A stretch of DNA of 64,000 bases from the NCBI RefSeq assembly GCF_011300685.1, contig NZ_CP049864.1:186001-250000 (forward strand), given 5' to 3'. Position 1 is the first letter of the stretch; the number at the start of each line of letters is the position of its first letter. A program made the position numbers and the translations under genes. The notes below the pieces were generated by a model. The model was not told where the DNA came from. It ran no database searches and was given only the letters and a program-made list of their open reading frames with translations. Source of the stretch: Lysobacter sp. HDW10. GTDB taxonomy: Bacteria > Pseudomonadota > Gammaproteobacteria > Xanthomonadales > Xanthomonadaceae. Of the stretch, positions 25,869 to 36,434 are shown one piece after another.

Positions 25869-26308
25869 GGCGCTCGAGATTGCGACGGCACACTCATCAG
25901 TCCGGCCTTGGTGACGTGTGCTTCGGTTTGCAGCATCGATAAGACGTCGTACACGGTTTGATAGCTCGCACTGCCGTCGGCTGCGACGTAGACCGGCGCA
26001 TCCGGATTCGCCTTGGCAAATGCAGAGACGCGGGCCACCACCGCCTCGCGCGATAAAGGTGTATTACGCAATTCTTCTGCTGTTAGAAACAGCTCACCCG
26101 CAGCGTTCACGCTCACAATCGCAGGCTGCGTATCGGTCTTGATCGTGCTTGCTTTCGATTGCGGCAGATCGACATTCACGCCCAGATTCAACAGCGGCGC
26201 GGTCGCCATGAAGATAATCAAAAGCACCAGCATCACGTCGATATACGGCACGACGTTGATCTCAGATTTCAATGTGCGCTTACGACGGCGCGTATGACGT
26301 ACGCCCAT
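25865..26308 (-). CDS. tolR: Biopolymer transport protein TolR
   Basis: TolR is the ExbD-family stator partner of TolQ. The 147-residue protein begins MGVRHTRRRKRTLKSEINVVPYIDVMLVLLIIF, with the protonatable aspartate in YIDVMLVLL of its single membrane helix, followed by a periplasmic domain. The ATG at 26308 is chosen because the longer reading frame would run back over the tolQ stop and adds unrelated residues. The gap to tolQ is only 4 bp. Confidence 0.95.
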   Translation of the reverse strand: MGVRHTRRRKRTLKSEINVVPYIDVMLVLLIIFMATAPLLNLGVNVDLPQSKASTIKTDTQPAIVSVNAAGELFLTAEELRNTPLSREAVVARVSAFAKANPDAPVYVAADGSASYQTVYDVLSMLQTEAHVTKAGLMSVPSQSRAP

Positions 26309-26312
26309 GCCT

Positions 26313-27056
26313 TTAGTCCGGCAGCGGCGAGTGACGCTGAAGAATGGATGAGAACTCTTCGGCGAAGGTGTCATAGCGTGACGCGATGCGTTCTACGCGC
26401 GTGGCATACCGGTTGTAGGCCCATACCGCGGGAATGGCCGCAAACAAACCCATGGCCGTCGCAATCAATGCTTCAGAAATACCGGGCGCAACGGTGGCAA
26501 TCGTGGCTTCTTTCAACTTGGCCAAGCCCTGGAAAGAAATCATGATGCCCCACACCGTACCGAACAAACCGATGTACGGACTGATTGAACCGACGTTTGC
26601 TAGAAATTCGAGATTGTGTTCCAGACCATCCAATTCGCGCGCGGTCGTTGCGCGCATGGCGCGCTGTGCAGCTTCAATCTGCATACGGCTATCGACATTG
26701 CCACGCTGCTGCAGGATGCGGCGATATTCGCGCATGCCGGCTTCAAAGATGGATTCCATGCCCATGCGATTGTCGCCTTTGCGTTCGGCGTCCGATTGCA
26801 GCTTGGCCAAATCAGCACCCGACCAAAAGCGTTCTTCAAATGCCTCGGCCTCGTCCATGGCGCGATCAATCACACGCTTTTTGCGAAAGATAATGGCCCA
26901 CGATGCGATGGACACAAAGAGCAAGATGCCCATCACCAGTTGCACGGGAAAAGAGGCATGCAAGATCAGTTGTACGAAATCGATGCCTTGATCAGACACC
27001 GGCGATTGCGCGGGAAGCGCTGCGTTCACCACTTCCTGCAAACTCATACCACTCAT
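26313..27056 (-). CDS. tolQ: Tol-Pal motor protein TolQ
   Basis: TolQ forms the ExbB-type proton channel with TolR. The 247-residue protein has three membrane helices: one near residues 35-55 (VMGILLFVSIASWAIIF) and two near 155-215 (NVGSISPYIGLFGTVWGIM and LIATAMGLFAAIPAVWAYN), the latter pair containing the family-typical GLFGTVWGI motif. It overlaps the thioesterase gene ybgC by 4 bp. Confidence 0.96.
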   Translation of the reverse strand: MSGMSLQEVVNAALPAQSPVSDQGIDFVQLILHASFPVQLVMGILLFVSIASWAIIFRKKRVIDRAMDEAEAFEERFWSGADLAKLQSDAERKGDNRMGMESIFEAGMREYRRILQQRGNVDSRMQIEAAQRAMRATTARELDGLEHNLEFLANVGSISPYIGLFGTVWGIMISFQGLAKLKEATIATVAPGISEALIATAMGLFAAIPAVWAYNRYATRVERIASRYDTFAEEFSSILQRHSPLPD

Positions 27057-27463
27057 GCATGCCTCGGTTTTTTCAGGGTTTCAATCAGAGCCTCCGGCAC
27101 CGCCATCGGCCGGAATGATGCAGCGTTGACCGATGCGATCCGTACGTCTGCCTCGACCAACACTACACCGTCACGTTCGACTGTTTGATTAACGCGCAAA
27201 CTGGCGCCCCGAAACTCGGTCGGTGTCACCGTAATCACAAGCGCGTCATCCAAGCGCGCGGGGCTGCGGAAGTCCAGATGCATCGCGCGCACCACAAAGC
27301 ACACGCCAAACTCGGATTTCAGCCAGTCTTGACCACCGACTTGTGCGCGCACCCATTCACTGCGCGCACGTTCCATAAACGCGAGGTATTGCGCGTGATA
27401 CACGACACCACCGGCATCGGTGTCTTCCCAATAGACCCGAACCGGCCACTCAAAACGGTTCAC
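27053..27463 (-). CDS. ybgC: Acyl-CoA thioesterase YbgC
   Basis: YbgC is a cytoplasmic hot-dog-fold thioesterase that belongs to the tol-pal operon in most proteobacteria. The 136-residue protein has the active-site pattern [26 protein letters not shown], with the catalytic Asp in [11 protein letters not shown]. It overlaps both ruvB and tolQ by 4 bp. Its native acyl substrate is not certain. Confidence 0.94.
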   Translation of the reverse strand: MNRFEWPVRVYWEDTDAGGVVYHAQYLAFMERARSEWVRAQVGGQDWLKSEFGVCFVVRAMHLDFRSPARLDDALVITVTPTEFRGASLRVNQTVERDGVVLVEADVRIASVNAASFRPMAVPEALIETLKKPRHA

Positions 27464-28500
27464 GCGCCGGACTCGTCAGCATCGAATAAATCGGCCGCAG
27501 GGGTTTTCGGTTTCAGACCCAAGTGGCGATACGCGCGTGGTGTCACCATGCGGCCGCGCGCGGTGCGAATGATGAAACCTTGTTGAATCAAGTAGGGCTC
27601 GATCACGTCTTCCAAGGTGCCGCGTTCTTCACTCAGTGCCGCGGCCAGAGATTCAACACCGACCGGCCCGCCATCGAAGTAATCGATGATGACGTTCAAC
27701 ATGCGGCGATCGAGTTCGTCAAAACCCTGTGCGTCGACCTTCAACATCGCCATCGCGGCATGCGCGACATCGCTATCGATATGACCTTCTGATTTCACTT
27801 GCGCGTAATCGCGCACGCGCCGCAGCAAACGGTTGGCAATGCGCGGTGTGCCACGCGCGCGACGCGCGATTTCTGCCGCGCCTTCCGGTGCGCACTGGAT
27901 ACCCAAGATCGACGCAGAACGCCGCACGATTTGCGTGAGCTCAGCCACGTCATAAAACTCAAGTCGCTGCACGATGCCAAAGCGATCACGCAAGGGTGCG
28001 GTCAGCAAACCTGCGCGTGTGGTGGCGCCCACCAAGGTAAACGGCGGCAAATCGAGCTTGATCGAACGCGCAGCGGGCCCCTCCCCGATCATGATGTCGA
28101 TCTGGAAGTCTTCCATCGCGGGATAGAGCACTTCTTCCACGACGGGTGACAGTCGATGGATTTCGTCGATAAACAGCACGTCGTGTGGCTGCAAATTGGT
28201 GAGCAGGGCAGCAAGATCGCCCGCGCGTTCAATCACAGGCCCTGACGTCACGCGCAGATTGACGCCGAGTTCGTTTGCGATCACGTGCGACAGGGTGGTC
28301 TTACCGAGCCCTGGCGGCCCGAAAATCAAGACGTGATCCAAGGCCTCGGTGCGAGATTTCGCCGCATCGATGTAGATCTGCATTTGCTCCCGCACCGGCG
28401 CCTGGCCCAAGTAATCGGCTAGGCGCGAGGGCCGGATTTTGGCCTCGCTCTGATCGTCTTCGCGGGTTGCGCCCGCGGCTATGATGCGTTCGTCACTCAT
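27460..28500 (-). CDS. ruvB: Holliday junction branch-migration helicase RuvB
   Basis: RuvB is the hexameric AAA+ motor that drives Holliday junction migration with RuvA. The 346-residue protein has Walker [10 protein letters not shown], Walker [11 protein letters not shown], sensor 1 (GATTRAG) and the C-terminal winged helix [25 protein letters not shown]. It precedes ybgC with a 4-bp overlap and is separated from ruvA by kup. Confidence 0.97.
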   Translation of the reverse strand: MSDERIIAAGATREDDQSEAKIRPSRLADYLGQAPVREQMQIYIDAAKSRTEALDHVLIFGPPGLGKTTLSHVIANELGVNLRVTSGPVIERAGDLAALLTNLQPHDVLFIDEIHRLSPVVEEVLYPAMEDFQIDIMIGEGPAARSIKLDLPPFTLVGATTRAGLLTAPLRDRFGIVQRLEFYDVAELTQIVRRSASILGIQCAPEGAAEIARRARGTPRIANRLLRRVRDYAQVKSEGHIDSDVAHAAMAMLKVDAQGFDELDRRMLNVIIDYFDGGPVGVESLAAALSEERGTLEDVIEPYLIQQGFIIRTARGRMVTPRAYRHLGLKPKTPAADLFDADESGA

Positions 28501-28538
28501 ACGAGGATTGTGACACGCGGCCGTCGCAACAGCCGCGA

Positions 28539-30458
28539 TCAGATCCGGACTTGCGCGCCCAGTTCCACCAAGCGGTTAGACGGAATACGGAAGAAGCCCG
28601 TGGCAGGCGCCGCATTGCGGTGCATGAGCGCGAACAGCTTGTCGCGCCACACCGGCATACCACGATTGGCACTGGCCAGAATGGTTTCGCGACTTGCGAA
28701 ATAGGTGGTGTCCATCGGATCGATGCACATTTCACCCATGTCCGCGCAACGCATTAGCGCTTGTGGCACGTCGGGCGTTTCCATGAAGCCGAAACCGACG
28801 ACCATCTTGTAGCAGCCATCCCCCACACGCACGATCTTCAGTCGTTGCCCGGCATGCGCATACGGCACGGTCAGCGATTCAACGGTGAGGAACACATTGC
28901 GCTCATGCAGCACTTTGTTGTGCTTCAAGTTATGTAGCAAGGCATGCGGCACGACACCTTTGTCGGCGGTCATGAAGACCGCGGTGCCCGGTACGCGAAC
29001 AGGCGGCGACAACATCAAACCGTCGAGGAAGGTATCGAGCTGAATCCCTTCGCTTTGCATTTCAGCACGCAGCAATTCGCGGCCACGGCGCCATGTGCGC
29101 AGCAAGGTAAAGACGCCCAAGCCCAACAGCAGCGGGAACCATGCGCCATCGAAGAACTTCACGCCGTTCGCGATGATGAAGGCAATTTCTACCAAGCCAA
29201 AGAGCACGCAGAGCGGGATTACCCACGTGCGCTGGCGCGGCCACAAGCGATAGGCGACGAGGCCCAATAGCAAGGTGTCGATAAACATGGTGCCAGAGAC
29301 GGAAATACCGTAAGCCGTGGCCAAACGTGTTGAGTCGCGGAACATCAATACCAACACGATCACCGCAATCATCAAGAACCAATTGATACCCGGCACATAA
29401 ATCTGGCCAATGGTGTCGCTGGAGGTGTGGCGGATTTGCATGCGCGGGATATAGCCCAATTGCATCGCTTGGCGCGCCACCGAATAGGCGCCCGTAATCA
29501 CAGCTTGTGACGCCACCACAGCAGCCGCCGTCGCCAAAACCACCATGGGAATGCGCGCCCATATCGGCACCGCTTCAAAGAATGGATTTGACACACTTTC
29601 CGGATGCGACAGGATCAAGGCGCCCTGTCCCAAATAGTTCAACACCAAACACGGCAGTACGAAGAAGTACCACGCATAGCGAATCGGACGTGCACCGAAG
29701 TGGCCCATATCCGCATACAGTGCTTCGCCACCTGTCACCGCCAACACCACGGCGCCCAAGATGAAGATGCCGTGCCAACCGTGGTCGATGAAGAAGTTCA
29801 TGCCCCAAACGGGATTCAGCGCCTTCAAGGTTTCGGGTGCCTTGGTGATGTTCATGACGCCGATCACTGCGATCGACAAAAACCACATCACCATGACCGG
29901 GCCGAACACTTTGCCGACTTTCGCTGTGCCAAAACGCTGCGCAGCAAACAACGCGACCAAAATCACCAAGGCAATCGGCACTACCCAATGCTTCAAGGCT
30001 GGTGCAGCCACGCCCAAGCCTTCCACTGCAGAGAGCGTCGTAATGGCAGGCGTAATGACACCATCACCAAAGAACAGGGATGCACCGAAAATACCGAGGA
30101 TGCCAACGGCATACGCCGAACGAGAGGTTTTTGGCAGCGTGCGTTGCGCCAAGGCCATCAAAGCCATGATGCCGCCTTCGCCTTCGTTGTCCGCGTTCAT
30201 GATCACGGTGACGTACTTCAAGGTCACGACGATCATGAGCGACCAAAACGCCAAGGACAGCACGCCCAAGACGGTGTCATGGTTCGCAACGAGACCATAG
30301 TGTTCAATGAAGGCTTCTTTCATCGTGTACAGCGGCGACGTACCGATATCGCCAAACACGACGCCCACTGCACCCATTGCTAAACCGGCGAGACCACCTT
30401 TTGCATGCCCATGTGTGGCATTTGGATCATGCAATTCGTTTTTCGGAACAATCGACAT
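28539..30458 (-). CDS. kup: Low-affinity potassium transporter Kup
   Basis: Kup (TrkD) imports potassium with protons. The 639-residue protein has twelve predicted membrane helices (about residues 20-460) and the C-terminal cytoplasmic domain. Family motifs include [32 protein letters not shown] and [22 protein letters not shown]. It lies 51 bp after ruvA and 38 bp before ruvB in the same direction, so it is inside the DNA-repair operon. In some bacteria potassium uptake is tied to PtsN, which is also encoded in this window. Confidence 0.96.
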   Translation of the reverse strand: MSIVPKNELHDPNATHGHAKGGLAGLAMGAVGVVFGDIGTSPLYTMKEAFIEHYGLVANHDTVLGVLSLAFWSLMIVVTLKYVTVIMNADNEGEGGIMALMALAQRTLPKTSRSAYAVGILGIFGASLFFGDGVITPAITTLSAVEGLGVAAPALKHWVVPIALVILVALFAAQRFGTAKVGKVFGPVMVMWFLSIAVIGVMNITKAPETLKALNPVWGMNFFIDHGWHGIFILGAVVLAVTGGEALYADMGHFGARPIRYAWYFFVLPCLVLNYLGQGALILSHPESVSNPFFEAVPIWARIPMVVLATAAAVVASQAVITGAYSVARQAMQLGYIPRMQIRHTSSDTIGQIYVPGINWFLMIAVIVLVLMFRDSTRLATAYGISVSGTMFIDTLLLGLVAYRLWPRQRTWVIPLCVLFGLVEIAFIIANGVKFFDGAWFPLLLGLGVFTLLRTWRRGRELLRAEMQSEGIQLDTFLDGLMLSPPVRVPGTAVFMTADKGVVPHALLHNLKHNKVLHERNVFLTVESLTVPYAHAGQRLKIVRVGDGCYKMVVGFGFMETPDVPQALMRCADMGEMCIDPMDTTYFASRETILASANRGMPVWRDKLFALMHRNAAPATGFFRIPSNRLVELGAQVRI

Positions 30459-30509
30459 CTATAACCCCTGCACCGCTCACACTGGCGCCAATGACCGCTC
30501 ATGGTACGC

Positions 30510-31094
30510 CTAACGCAAGGCTTGCTGCAGTGCCTTGCGAATGATGGATTCGGGCGTATCGCCGTCTGCAGCGACCGCTTTAGCCATACGTTCCGCCTCC
30601 ACTGGCTTATACCCCAACTGCTGCAAAGCCACTGTCGCTTCTGAAAGCGCGTCGTGGGTGATCGAACCCGCACCCAGGGCCGGTCCAGCCGTGGGCAAGC
30701 TGCGATCCCTGAGCTCAACGACCATACGTTCAGCCGTCTTTTTTCCAATACCGGGAATACGCGTTAAGGCTGCCACGTCTGAGGTTTGAATCAAGCGCGC
30801 GAAATCGCCCACACTGACGCCGGACAGCACGGCCAGTGCAATGCGTGCACCGATGCCGCTGACCCGTTGCACATCCCTGAACAATTGCCGTTCGCTATCG
30901 GTCAAAAACCCATACAGCGATACGCTGTCTTCCTTTTGCGCGTAGTGCGTAAACAACTGCACGTCCTTGCCGATTTCGGGCAAATCATAAAACGTACTCA
31001 TTGGGGCTTCGAGTTCGTAGCCCACGCCGTGCACATCGATGACCAGCCACGGTGGCTGCTTGTGAATCAGGGTGCCTCTTAGTCGACCAATCAC
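30510..31094 (-). CDS. ruvA: Holliday junction DNA-binding protein RuvA
   Basis: RuvA recognises Holliday junctions and loads RuvB. The 194-residue protein begins (V/M)[34 protein letters not shown] with the OB-fold domain, followed by two helix-hairpin-helix motifs ([15 protein letters not shown] and [18 protein letters not shown]) and the RuvB-binding tail (about 145-194). The start is a GTG at 31094, selected by alignment to the invariable MIGRL N-terminus; upstream in-frame residues overlap ruvC's end without similarity. Confidence 0.95.
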   Translation of the reverse strand: MIGRLRGTLIHKQPPWLVIDVHGVGYELEAPMSTFYDLPEIGKDVQLFTHYAQKEDSVSLYGFLTDSERQLFRDVQRVSGIGARIALAVLSGVSVGDFARLIQTSDVAALTRIPGIGKKTAERMVVELRDRSLPTAGPALGAGSITHDALSEATVALQQLGYKPVEAERMAKAVAADGDTPESIIRKALQQALR

Positions 31095-31110
31095 TGCGTA
31101 CTCCGGACTT

Positions 31111-31632
31111 TCAACGTTTCGACCAAGCTTGTCGCACACCGACACCTAGGCGGGCCGCGCTCGCGCGCACATGCGCATGAGTAATGGCAATTGCCAATGC
31201 GTCGGCTGCATCCGCTTGTAATTTTTGTTTCAAATTCAGCATGACGCCCACCATGTGTTGCACCTGCACCTTATCTGCGCTGCCTTTTCCAACCAAGGCC
31301 AACTTCACTTCTTTAGCAGCGTACTCCGCAACCGGTAGACCGCGTGTCACGCAGGCCACAATCGCTGCACCCCGTGCCTGTCCCAACTTCAGTGCGGACA
31401 TCGCATTGTTGGACAGAAAGACTTGTTCGATTGAGACTTCATTGGGCGTGTACGTTTCAATCAGGCGCCATAGGCCCTGTGCAAGCAAGTTCAATCGGGC
31501 CGGAAAATCTTCGGCGCTCAGCAGTGTGAGCGCCTCGTGGTGCACGTGTACTACGCGTCCATCGGCTTGCACATCGATGATACCGACGCCCGTGCGTTGC
31601 GATCCCGGATCAATGCCAAGAATGCGCGTCAC
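31111..31632 (-). CDS. ruvC: Crossover junction endodeoxyribonuclease RuvC
   Basis: RuvC resolves Holliday junctions by paired nicks. The 173-residue protein has the RNase H-like catalytic residues: Asp7 in [14 protein letters not shown], Glu in [23 protein letters not shown] and the C-terminal Asp pair in [14 protein letters not shown]. It follows yebC by 2 bp and precedes ruvA by 16 bp, as in many proteobacteria. Confidence 0.97.
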   Translation of the reverse strand: MTRILGIDPGSQRTGVGIIDVQADGRVVHVHHEALTLLSAEDFPARLNLLAQGLWRLIETYTPNEVSIEQVFLSNNAMSALKLGQARGAAIVACVTRGLPVAEYAAKEVKLALVGKGSADKVQVQHMVGVMLNLKQKLQADAADALAIAITHAHVRASAARLGVGVRQAWSKR

Positions 31633-31634
31633 AA

Positions 31635-32354
31635 TCAGGCCGGGAGTTCCGCATTGCTATGCACGGATTGCACGTCGTCCAGATCATTCAAGAAGTTCAG
31701 GAGTTTCTCGACTTTTTCAGCAGTCTCGCCTTCGACCGCGATGTCATTGTCGGCACGCAGCGTGATTTCGGCATAGCCCGGCGTCAAGCCGGCACTTTCC
31801 AATGCGGCTTTGACATCATTAAAGGTGTCGGGTGAGGTCAATACATCAATTGCACCGTCTTCCGGATAGACCACGATGTCATCGGCACCTGCTTCAATGG
31901 CCGCGTCCGTAATCGCGTCTTCGTTGGCGCCGGCGTCATAACTCAATACGCCCAACTTCTTGAACATGAAGGCCACTGAGCCTTCGGTGCCCATATTGCC
32001 GCCGAACTTTCCGAAGGCATGACGCACTTCAGCCACGGTGCGAACGCGGTTGTCGGTCAAACAATCGACAATCACGGCAACGCCACCCGGGGCATAACCT
32101 TCGTAGCGGATTTCTTCGTATTCGACGCCTTCGAGTTCGCCGGACGCTTTTTTGATTGCGCGCTCGATCACGTCTTTCGACATGTTTACGCTCAAGCCTT
32201 TGTCGATGGCCGTGCGTAAGCGCGGATTACCGCCAGGGTCGCTGCCTGCCGTGCGCGTTGCCACGGAGATTTCACGAATGATCTTGGTGAAAATTTTGCC
32301 GCGTTGTGCGTCTACGGCATTTTTGCGCGATTCAATCGAAGGACCACGACCCAT
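31635..32354 (-). CDS. yebC: YebC/PmpR family DNA-binding protein
   Basis: A 239-residue YebC-family protein beginning [29 protein letters not shown]. Members act as transcription regulators (PmpR) and, as shown more recently, some assist ribosomes on difficult sequences such as polyproline. The conserved segments [32 protein letters not shown] and [31 protein letters not shown] are complete. Its usual place upstream of ruvC is kept. Confidence 0.95.
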   Translation of the reverse strand: MGRGPSIESRKNAVDAQRGKIFTKIIREISVATRTAGSDPGGNPRLRTAIDKGLSVNMSKDVIERAIKKASGELEGVEYEEIRYEGYAPGGVAVIVDCLTDNRVRTVAEVRHAFGKFGGNMGTEGSVAFMFKKLGVLSYDAGANEDAITDAAIEAGADDIVVYPEDGAIDVLTSPDTFNDVKAALESAGLTPGYAEITLRADNDIAVEGETAEKVEKLLNFLNDLDDVQSVHSNAELPA

Positions 32355-32429
32355 GGGTACCCAGTACAGTTTGGAATCCGATGATTTTACGCGAGAACCC
32401 GCCGGGGCATCGCGCGTTTCCCCGTGGTT

Positions 32430-32957
32430 TTAGCTGATGACCTTGCGGTAGATGAACTCGATATCGTTGGTTTCGCCCACCGGATACAAGTAGGTGCCGG
32501 CTTGGGAGAACCCATAGCGTGCATAGAAGCGCTGGGCACCGAGGTTTTCACTCCACACGCCGATCCACATGCTGCGTGGGGCACTGGCGGACATCCAGTC
32601 CATGGCGGCGTCCATTAAGCGTCCACCCCAGCCGCCACTTTGCGCGGACTTCATCAGATACAGGCGGACCAATTGCATGTCACCCGGCTGGACATCATCG
32701 TGCGGAATATCGGCGGGACCCGCATAGGCAAAGCCGAGCGGCGTGCCTTCCGCGTCTTCAAGCAACCAAGCGGCAAAGCCCAATTCGTTCAGGCCATCCA
32801 GATAGCTCGACTCGGTGTAAGCATGCGCCAAATAGTCTTCAAGATCTTTCGCCGAATACAAGTGCCCGAAGGTCTCGACAAAGGTATCCGCCGACAACTT
32901 CGACAAGGTCGGCGCGTCAGCGGAAACAGCGCGGCGAATGTTGAGCAGACCGCTCAC
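32430..32957 (-). CDS. GNAT-family N-acetyltransferase
   Basis: A 175-residue GCN5-related acetyltransferase. The N-terminal part reads NIRRAVSADAPTLSKLSADTFVETFGHLY, and the acetyl-CoA binding stretch is MQLVRLYLMKSAQSGGWGGRLMDAAMDWM followed by WIGVWSENLGAQRFYARYGFSQAG. This is the subgroup often found near RimI-like proteins, but the substrate is unknown. The GTG at 32957 is the preferred start, since a longer frame would overlap aspS extensively. It is 7 bp behind aspS and so likely co-transcribed. Confidence 0.85.
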   Translation of the reverse strand: MSGLLNIRRAVSADAPTLSKLSADTFVETFGHLYSAKDLEDYLAHAYTESSYLDGLNELGFAAWLLEDAEGTPLGFAYAGPADIPHDDVQPGDMQLVRLYLMKSAQSGGWGGRLMDAAMDWMSASAPRSMWIGVWSENLGAQRFYARYGFSQAGTYLYPVGETNDIEFIYRKVIS

Positions 32958-32964
32958 AGCACAC

Positions 32965-34731
32965 TCAGTCTTTGCTGACGGGGCGCACTTGGATGTGCAC
33001 TTCCGCCAACTGCGCGTCAGCAATGGGTGACGGCGCATCTGTGAGCAAGCACTGCGCACCCGTGGTTTTCGGGAAGGCGATGACGTCACGGATGGAGTCT
33101 GAGCCGGCCATCAAGGCCGCAATGCGATCAATGCCGAAGGCAATGCCGCCGTGGGGTGGCGCGCCGTACTTCAATGCATCGAGCAAGAAGCCGAACTTCG
33201 CCTGCGCTTCTTCAGCGCCAATGCCGAGCAAATCAAACACGGCGCTTTGCATCGCACTGTGGTGAATACGAATCGAGCCGCCACCGATCTCATTGCCATT
33301 CAACACCATGTCATAACCACGGCTCACAGCCGTACGTGCATTGGCACGCAAGTCGGCGATGTCGTCCACGGCAGGTGCTGTGAAGGGATGATGCAAGGCG
33401 ACGTAACGGCCTTCGTCTTCGTCCCATTCGAACATCGGGAAATCCGTGACCCACAGCGGCTTCCAACCGGCCTGCAGCAAACCGAGATCTTGACCCAACT
33501 TCAAGCGCAACGCGCCCATGAAATCCGACACGGACTTGTACGTACCCGCGCCGAAAAATGCCATGTCACCGTTGTTTAGACCGACCGCCGAAATCAATGC
33601 TTTGAACGCGTCTTCGCTGAAGAACTTTGCAATGGGCGACGTGATTTCACCTTGCTCGCTCACCTTGATATAGGCCAAGCCCTTGGCGCCGAACTTTGCT
33701 GCGTACGCACCGTACTCGTCAATCTGCTTGCGCGAGAAATGTGCGCCGCCCGGCGCGCGAAGTGCAACGACGCGACCGTCGGCGTGCGTCGCCCAATCTG
33801 TAAATACTTTGAATTCGCTGTCTTTGACGTGCTCGGCGACATCCGTGAATTCGAGATCGAAACGCACATCCGGCTTGTCCGAGCCATAGCGACGCATCGC
33901 TTCTGCATAGGTCATGCGCGGGAACGGCTGCGGCAAATCCACATCCAACACTTCTTTGAAGACTTCGCGAATCATGCCTTCGACGGCATCTTGAATATCG
34001 CGCTCTTCCACCCACGCAAATTCCATGTCGAGCTGGGTGAATTCGAGTTGGCGATCTGCGCGCAAAGCTTCATCACGGAAGCAGCGTGCAATTTGGTAAT
34101 AGCGATCGAAGCCCGACATCATCAGCAGCTGTTTGAACAACTGCGGCGACTGCGGCAAGGCATAGAACTCACCTGCATGCATGCGCGCCGGCACGAGGAA
34201 GTCACGTGCGCCTTCCGGCGTGGCCTTGGTCAGAATCGGCGTTTCGATGTCTTGGAAACCGCGTGCATCGAGCCAACGACGCAGGGCAGCGACCAAGCGA
34301 ATGCGGGTACGCATCTTGCGTTGCATGTCGGGACTGCGAAGGTCCAGATAGCGGTACTTCAATCGAATTTCTTCGCCCGGATTTTCGTGGTGGTGGAACG
34401 GCAAGGGCTCCGCTTTGTTCAACACTTCAATCTTTTCCGCCACGACTTCGACACGGCCGGTCTTGATCTTGTCATTGACCGAATGGCGCGCACGCACGGT
34501 GCCTGTGACCCGCAAGCAGTCTTCGTAGCCGATGGTGGTGGCAGTGGCGACCACGTCGGTATTGCCTTCTGCCGAAGACGGCTCAGCGACCACCTGGACG
34601 ATGCCTTCGTGATCACGCAGGTCGATAAAGCACACGCCACCCAGATCACGGGCGACATCTGTCCAACCGCAGAGGACGACTTGCTGACCGATCATCGTCT
34701 CGTCGACAAGACCGCAAAAATGGCTACGCAT
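32965..34731 (-). CDS. aspS: Aspartate-tRNA ligase
   Basis: AspRS charges tRNA-Asp. The 588-residue protein is the long bacterial type: N-terminal anticodon-binding OB fold (about 1-110), class II catalytic core (motif 2 region [29 protein letters not shown]; motif 3 [15 protein letters not shown] near residue 535) and the GAD insertion domain (about 290-410). The start [23 protein letters not shown] matches the family. It is divergent from the GGDEF gene. Confidence 0.97.
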   Translation of the reverse strand: MRSHFCGLVDETMIGQQVVLCGWTDVARDLGGVCFIDLRDHEGIVQVVAEPSSAEGNTDVVATATTIGYEDCLRVTGTVRARHSVNDKIKTGRVEVVAEKIEVLNKAEPLPFHHHENPGEEIRLKYRYLDLRSPDMQRKMRTRIRLVAALRRWLDARGFQDIETPILTKATPEGARDFLVPARMHAGEFYALPQSPQLFKQLLMMSGFDRYYQIARCFRDEALRADRQLEFTQLDMEFAWVEERDIQDAVEGMIREVFKEVLDVDLPQPFPRMTYAEAMRRYGSDKPDVRFDLEFTDVAEHVKDSEFKVFTDWATHADGRVVALRAPGGAHFSRKQIDEYGAYAAKFGAKGLAYIKVSEQGEITSPIAKFFSEDAFKALISAVGLNNGDMAFFGAGTYKSVSDFMGALRLKLGQDLGLLQAGWKPLWVTDFPMFEWDEDEGRYVALHHPFTAPAVDDIADLRANARTAVSRGYDMVLNGNEIGGGSIRIHHSAMQSAVFDLLGIGAEEAQAKFGFLLDALKYGAPPHGGIAFGIDRIAALMAGSDSIRDVIAFPKTTGAQCLLTDAPSPIADAQLAEVHIQVRPVSKD

Positions 34732-34874
34732 GCGAAAACAGCTCCGAAAGTCAGGGTGTCCGCACGCGCGGGCACCGAACCACCTATTTTAGCGCGTGCA
34801 GGCGGCCCGCCCCAAATTTGGCTATCCTCTGAGCGGGGGTGGCCTTTTCGTGGGGGTGGTGCTTGTTGCATGGC

Positions 34875-36032
34875 ATGTTTCACGGCGCTCGAGTCTCTTC
34901 AGAGCGCTTCTTAAATCGCGTCTTTCCACCCGCCCTGCCGGATGGCCTGCGGCGTGAATACTTTCGCAGCAACTACCGTTTCGCCCGTATCCCGCTGCTC
35001 TTGCTGGGGCCGCTTGGCGCGATCGCTACCCTGGCGCTGCTGGCACTGAACGACAGTTTTCGCCCGCATATGTGGCAGGTCTTATCCCAGCCCGAGATGC
35101 TCGTCGCGATCGCTCTGATTTTGGTCACTTGGTTGTTCATGCTGCGCGCAAAACGCATTGCCGCTTTCGGCCGCGCCTGCTTCGCCTTCATGGTGAGCGT
35201 TTACGTGTTGCTGGGTTTGATTTGCTACGAGCAACCTGAGCTGACGTCGGCTGTCATCTTGCAAATGATGTTCTGGCTGTTGACGATTTCACCTTTGATT
35301 GTCCGGACCGGTTCATTTGTCGCCAGTCTCGTCTTGACCGTTGTCGCGTCGATTAGTTTCATCGCGTTTTCGAATACCCAAGCCCTGACTTGGCTTGCCA
35401 TGATTCTGTATCTGGTGCCGGTCAGCGCGATTTCGATCATTGTGTATCGCGCCTGCAATCGACTGCGTCGCGAAACCTACCTATCCAATATCAATATGCG
35501 TGAATCGGCGTTTACCGATTCGCTGACTGGCATGCTGACCCGCCGTCGCTTTATGGAGCTGGCGAGCCGCAGCATGAGCTTCTCAGAAGGCAGCAAAACC
35601 GCGGTGTGCGCCTGCTTCATCGACTTGGATGACTTCAAGCAAATCAATGACCGGCATGGCCATGCGTTTGGCGATCGCGTCTTGAGCGAAGCGGCTACCT
35701 GTATTCGTGCGATCGGCGGGCATATTCGTGAAGCGGACACCACCCTGCAAGCACGCCACATTATTTCGGGCCGCGTGGGTGGCGAAGAATTCGCCTTGAT
35801 GATGTTCGGTCATTCCTTGGCCGAAGCCATGGAAATTGCCGATGAAGTTCTGGCACGCGTACGTCGCATCAATGTCGACGGAGTGCGCATGTCAACGAGC
35901 ATCGGTGTTGCCTGCGCGCGTGAGCATGAAAGTATGCGCAGCTTGTTGCATCGCGCAGACATGGCGCTCTTGGACGCGAAGTCGCAAGGCAAAGATCGCA
36001 TCGTCGCGTCGCAAGCCGCCGACGCCTACTGA
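34875..36032 (+). CDS. Membrane-bound diguanylate cyclase
   Basis: A 385-residue protein with about five or six N-terminal membrane helices (residues 30-195), a short linker and a GGDEF domain (about 215-380). The catalytic signature is intact as GRVGGEEFALM, with the metal-binding FIDLDDFKQINDRHGHAFGD, so it should make cyclic di-GMP. No RxxD inhibitory site was noticed upstream of the signature. The start is uncertain: the ATG at 34875 is used, while an in-frame GTG at 34839 lies very close to the probable promoter and would add 12 residues. It is divergent from aspS. Confidence 0.88.
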   Translation: MFHGARVSSERFLNRVFPPALPDGLRREYFRSNYRFARIPLLLLGPLGAIATLALLALNDSFRPHMWQVLSQPEMLVAIALILVTWLFMLRAKRIAAFGRACFAFMVSVYVLLGLICYEQPELTSAVILQMMFWLLTISPLIVRTGSFVASLVLTVVASISFIAFSNTQALTWLAMILYLVPVSAISIIVYRACNRLRRETYLSNINMRESAFTDSLTGMLTRRRFMELASRSMSFSEGSKTAVCACFIDLDDFKQINDRHGHAFGDRVLSEAATCIRAIGGHIREADTTLQARHIISGRVGGEEFALMMFGHSLAEAMEIADEVLARVRRINVDGVRMSTSIGVACAREHESMRSLLHRADMALLDAKSQGKDRIVASQAADAY

Positions 36033-36033
36033 T

Positions 36034-36303
36034 TCAATCGTCTTTCTTGGGCGCCGGTGCCGGTGCAGGCGTTGGTGCAGGTGTGGCTGAATCGCCCACC
36101 AGATTGCGCTTCTTGTCGCCGTCTTTTTTAAAGTCGGTTTCATACCAGCCGCCACCCGCCAAACGGAAGCTGGGCGCAGTCACTTGACGCTTCAGCGTCG
36201 GCTGACCGCAATTCGGGCAGGTTTCTGGGTCCGGGTCTGAGAGCTTCTGCAGCTTGTCGAAGCTGTGGCCGCAGGACTCACACATGAACGCGTAGATGGG
36301 CAT
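36034..36303 (-). CDS. FmdB-type zinc ribbon protein
   Basis: An 89-residue protein beginning MPIYAFMCESCGHSFDKLQKLSD with two CxxC pairs (CESC and CPNC) that form the FmdB regulatory-type zinc ribbon. The C-terminal part is a Pro/Ala-rich tail ending in charged residues (PAPKKDD). Family role is poorly defined; FmdB itself was linked to formamidase regulation. The start was set at MPIYAF, which is the invariant family N-terminus. It is convergent with the diguanylate cyclase, their ends one base apart. Confidence 0.85.
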   Translation of the reverse strand: MPIYAFMCESCGHSFDKLQKLSDPDPETCPNCGQPTLKRQVTAPSFRLAGGGWYETDFKKDGDKKRNLVGDSATPAPTPAPAPAPKKDD

Positions 36304-36434
36304 TGAACTTCCGTGGATCGACTGACGCAGCAGATTCTGGGGGCGGAACGCCCTGAGTTCAAGCACGCGTGTTCACGAGGCGCTCGGCGGTCGCCCGCTA
36401 TGTTGTAGCCATTCCACCGAAATTCGAGGTTGCT

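Noticed and set aside
29604-30383. 259-codon plus-strand reading frame
   Set aside because: Antisense to kup; His/Gln/Arg-rich product typical for a shadow of membrane codons.
33652-34914. 420-codon open reading frame on the plus strand
   Set aside because: It is fully antisense to aspS, whose protein is complete with family motifs; the translation is Arg/His-rich without any recognisable domain.
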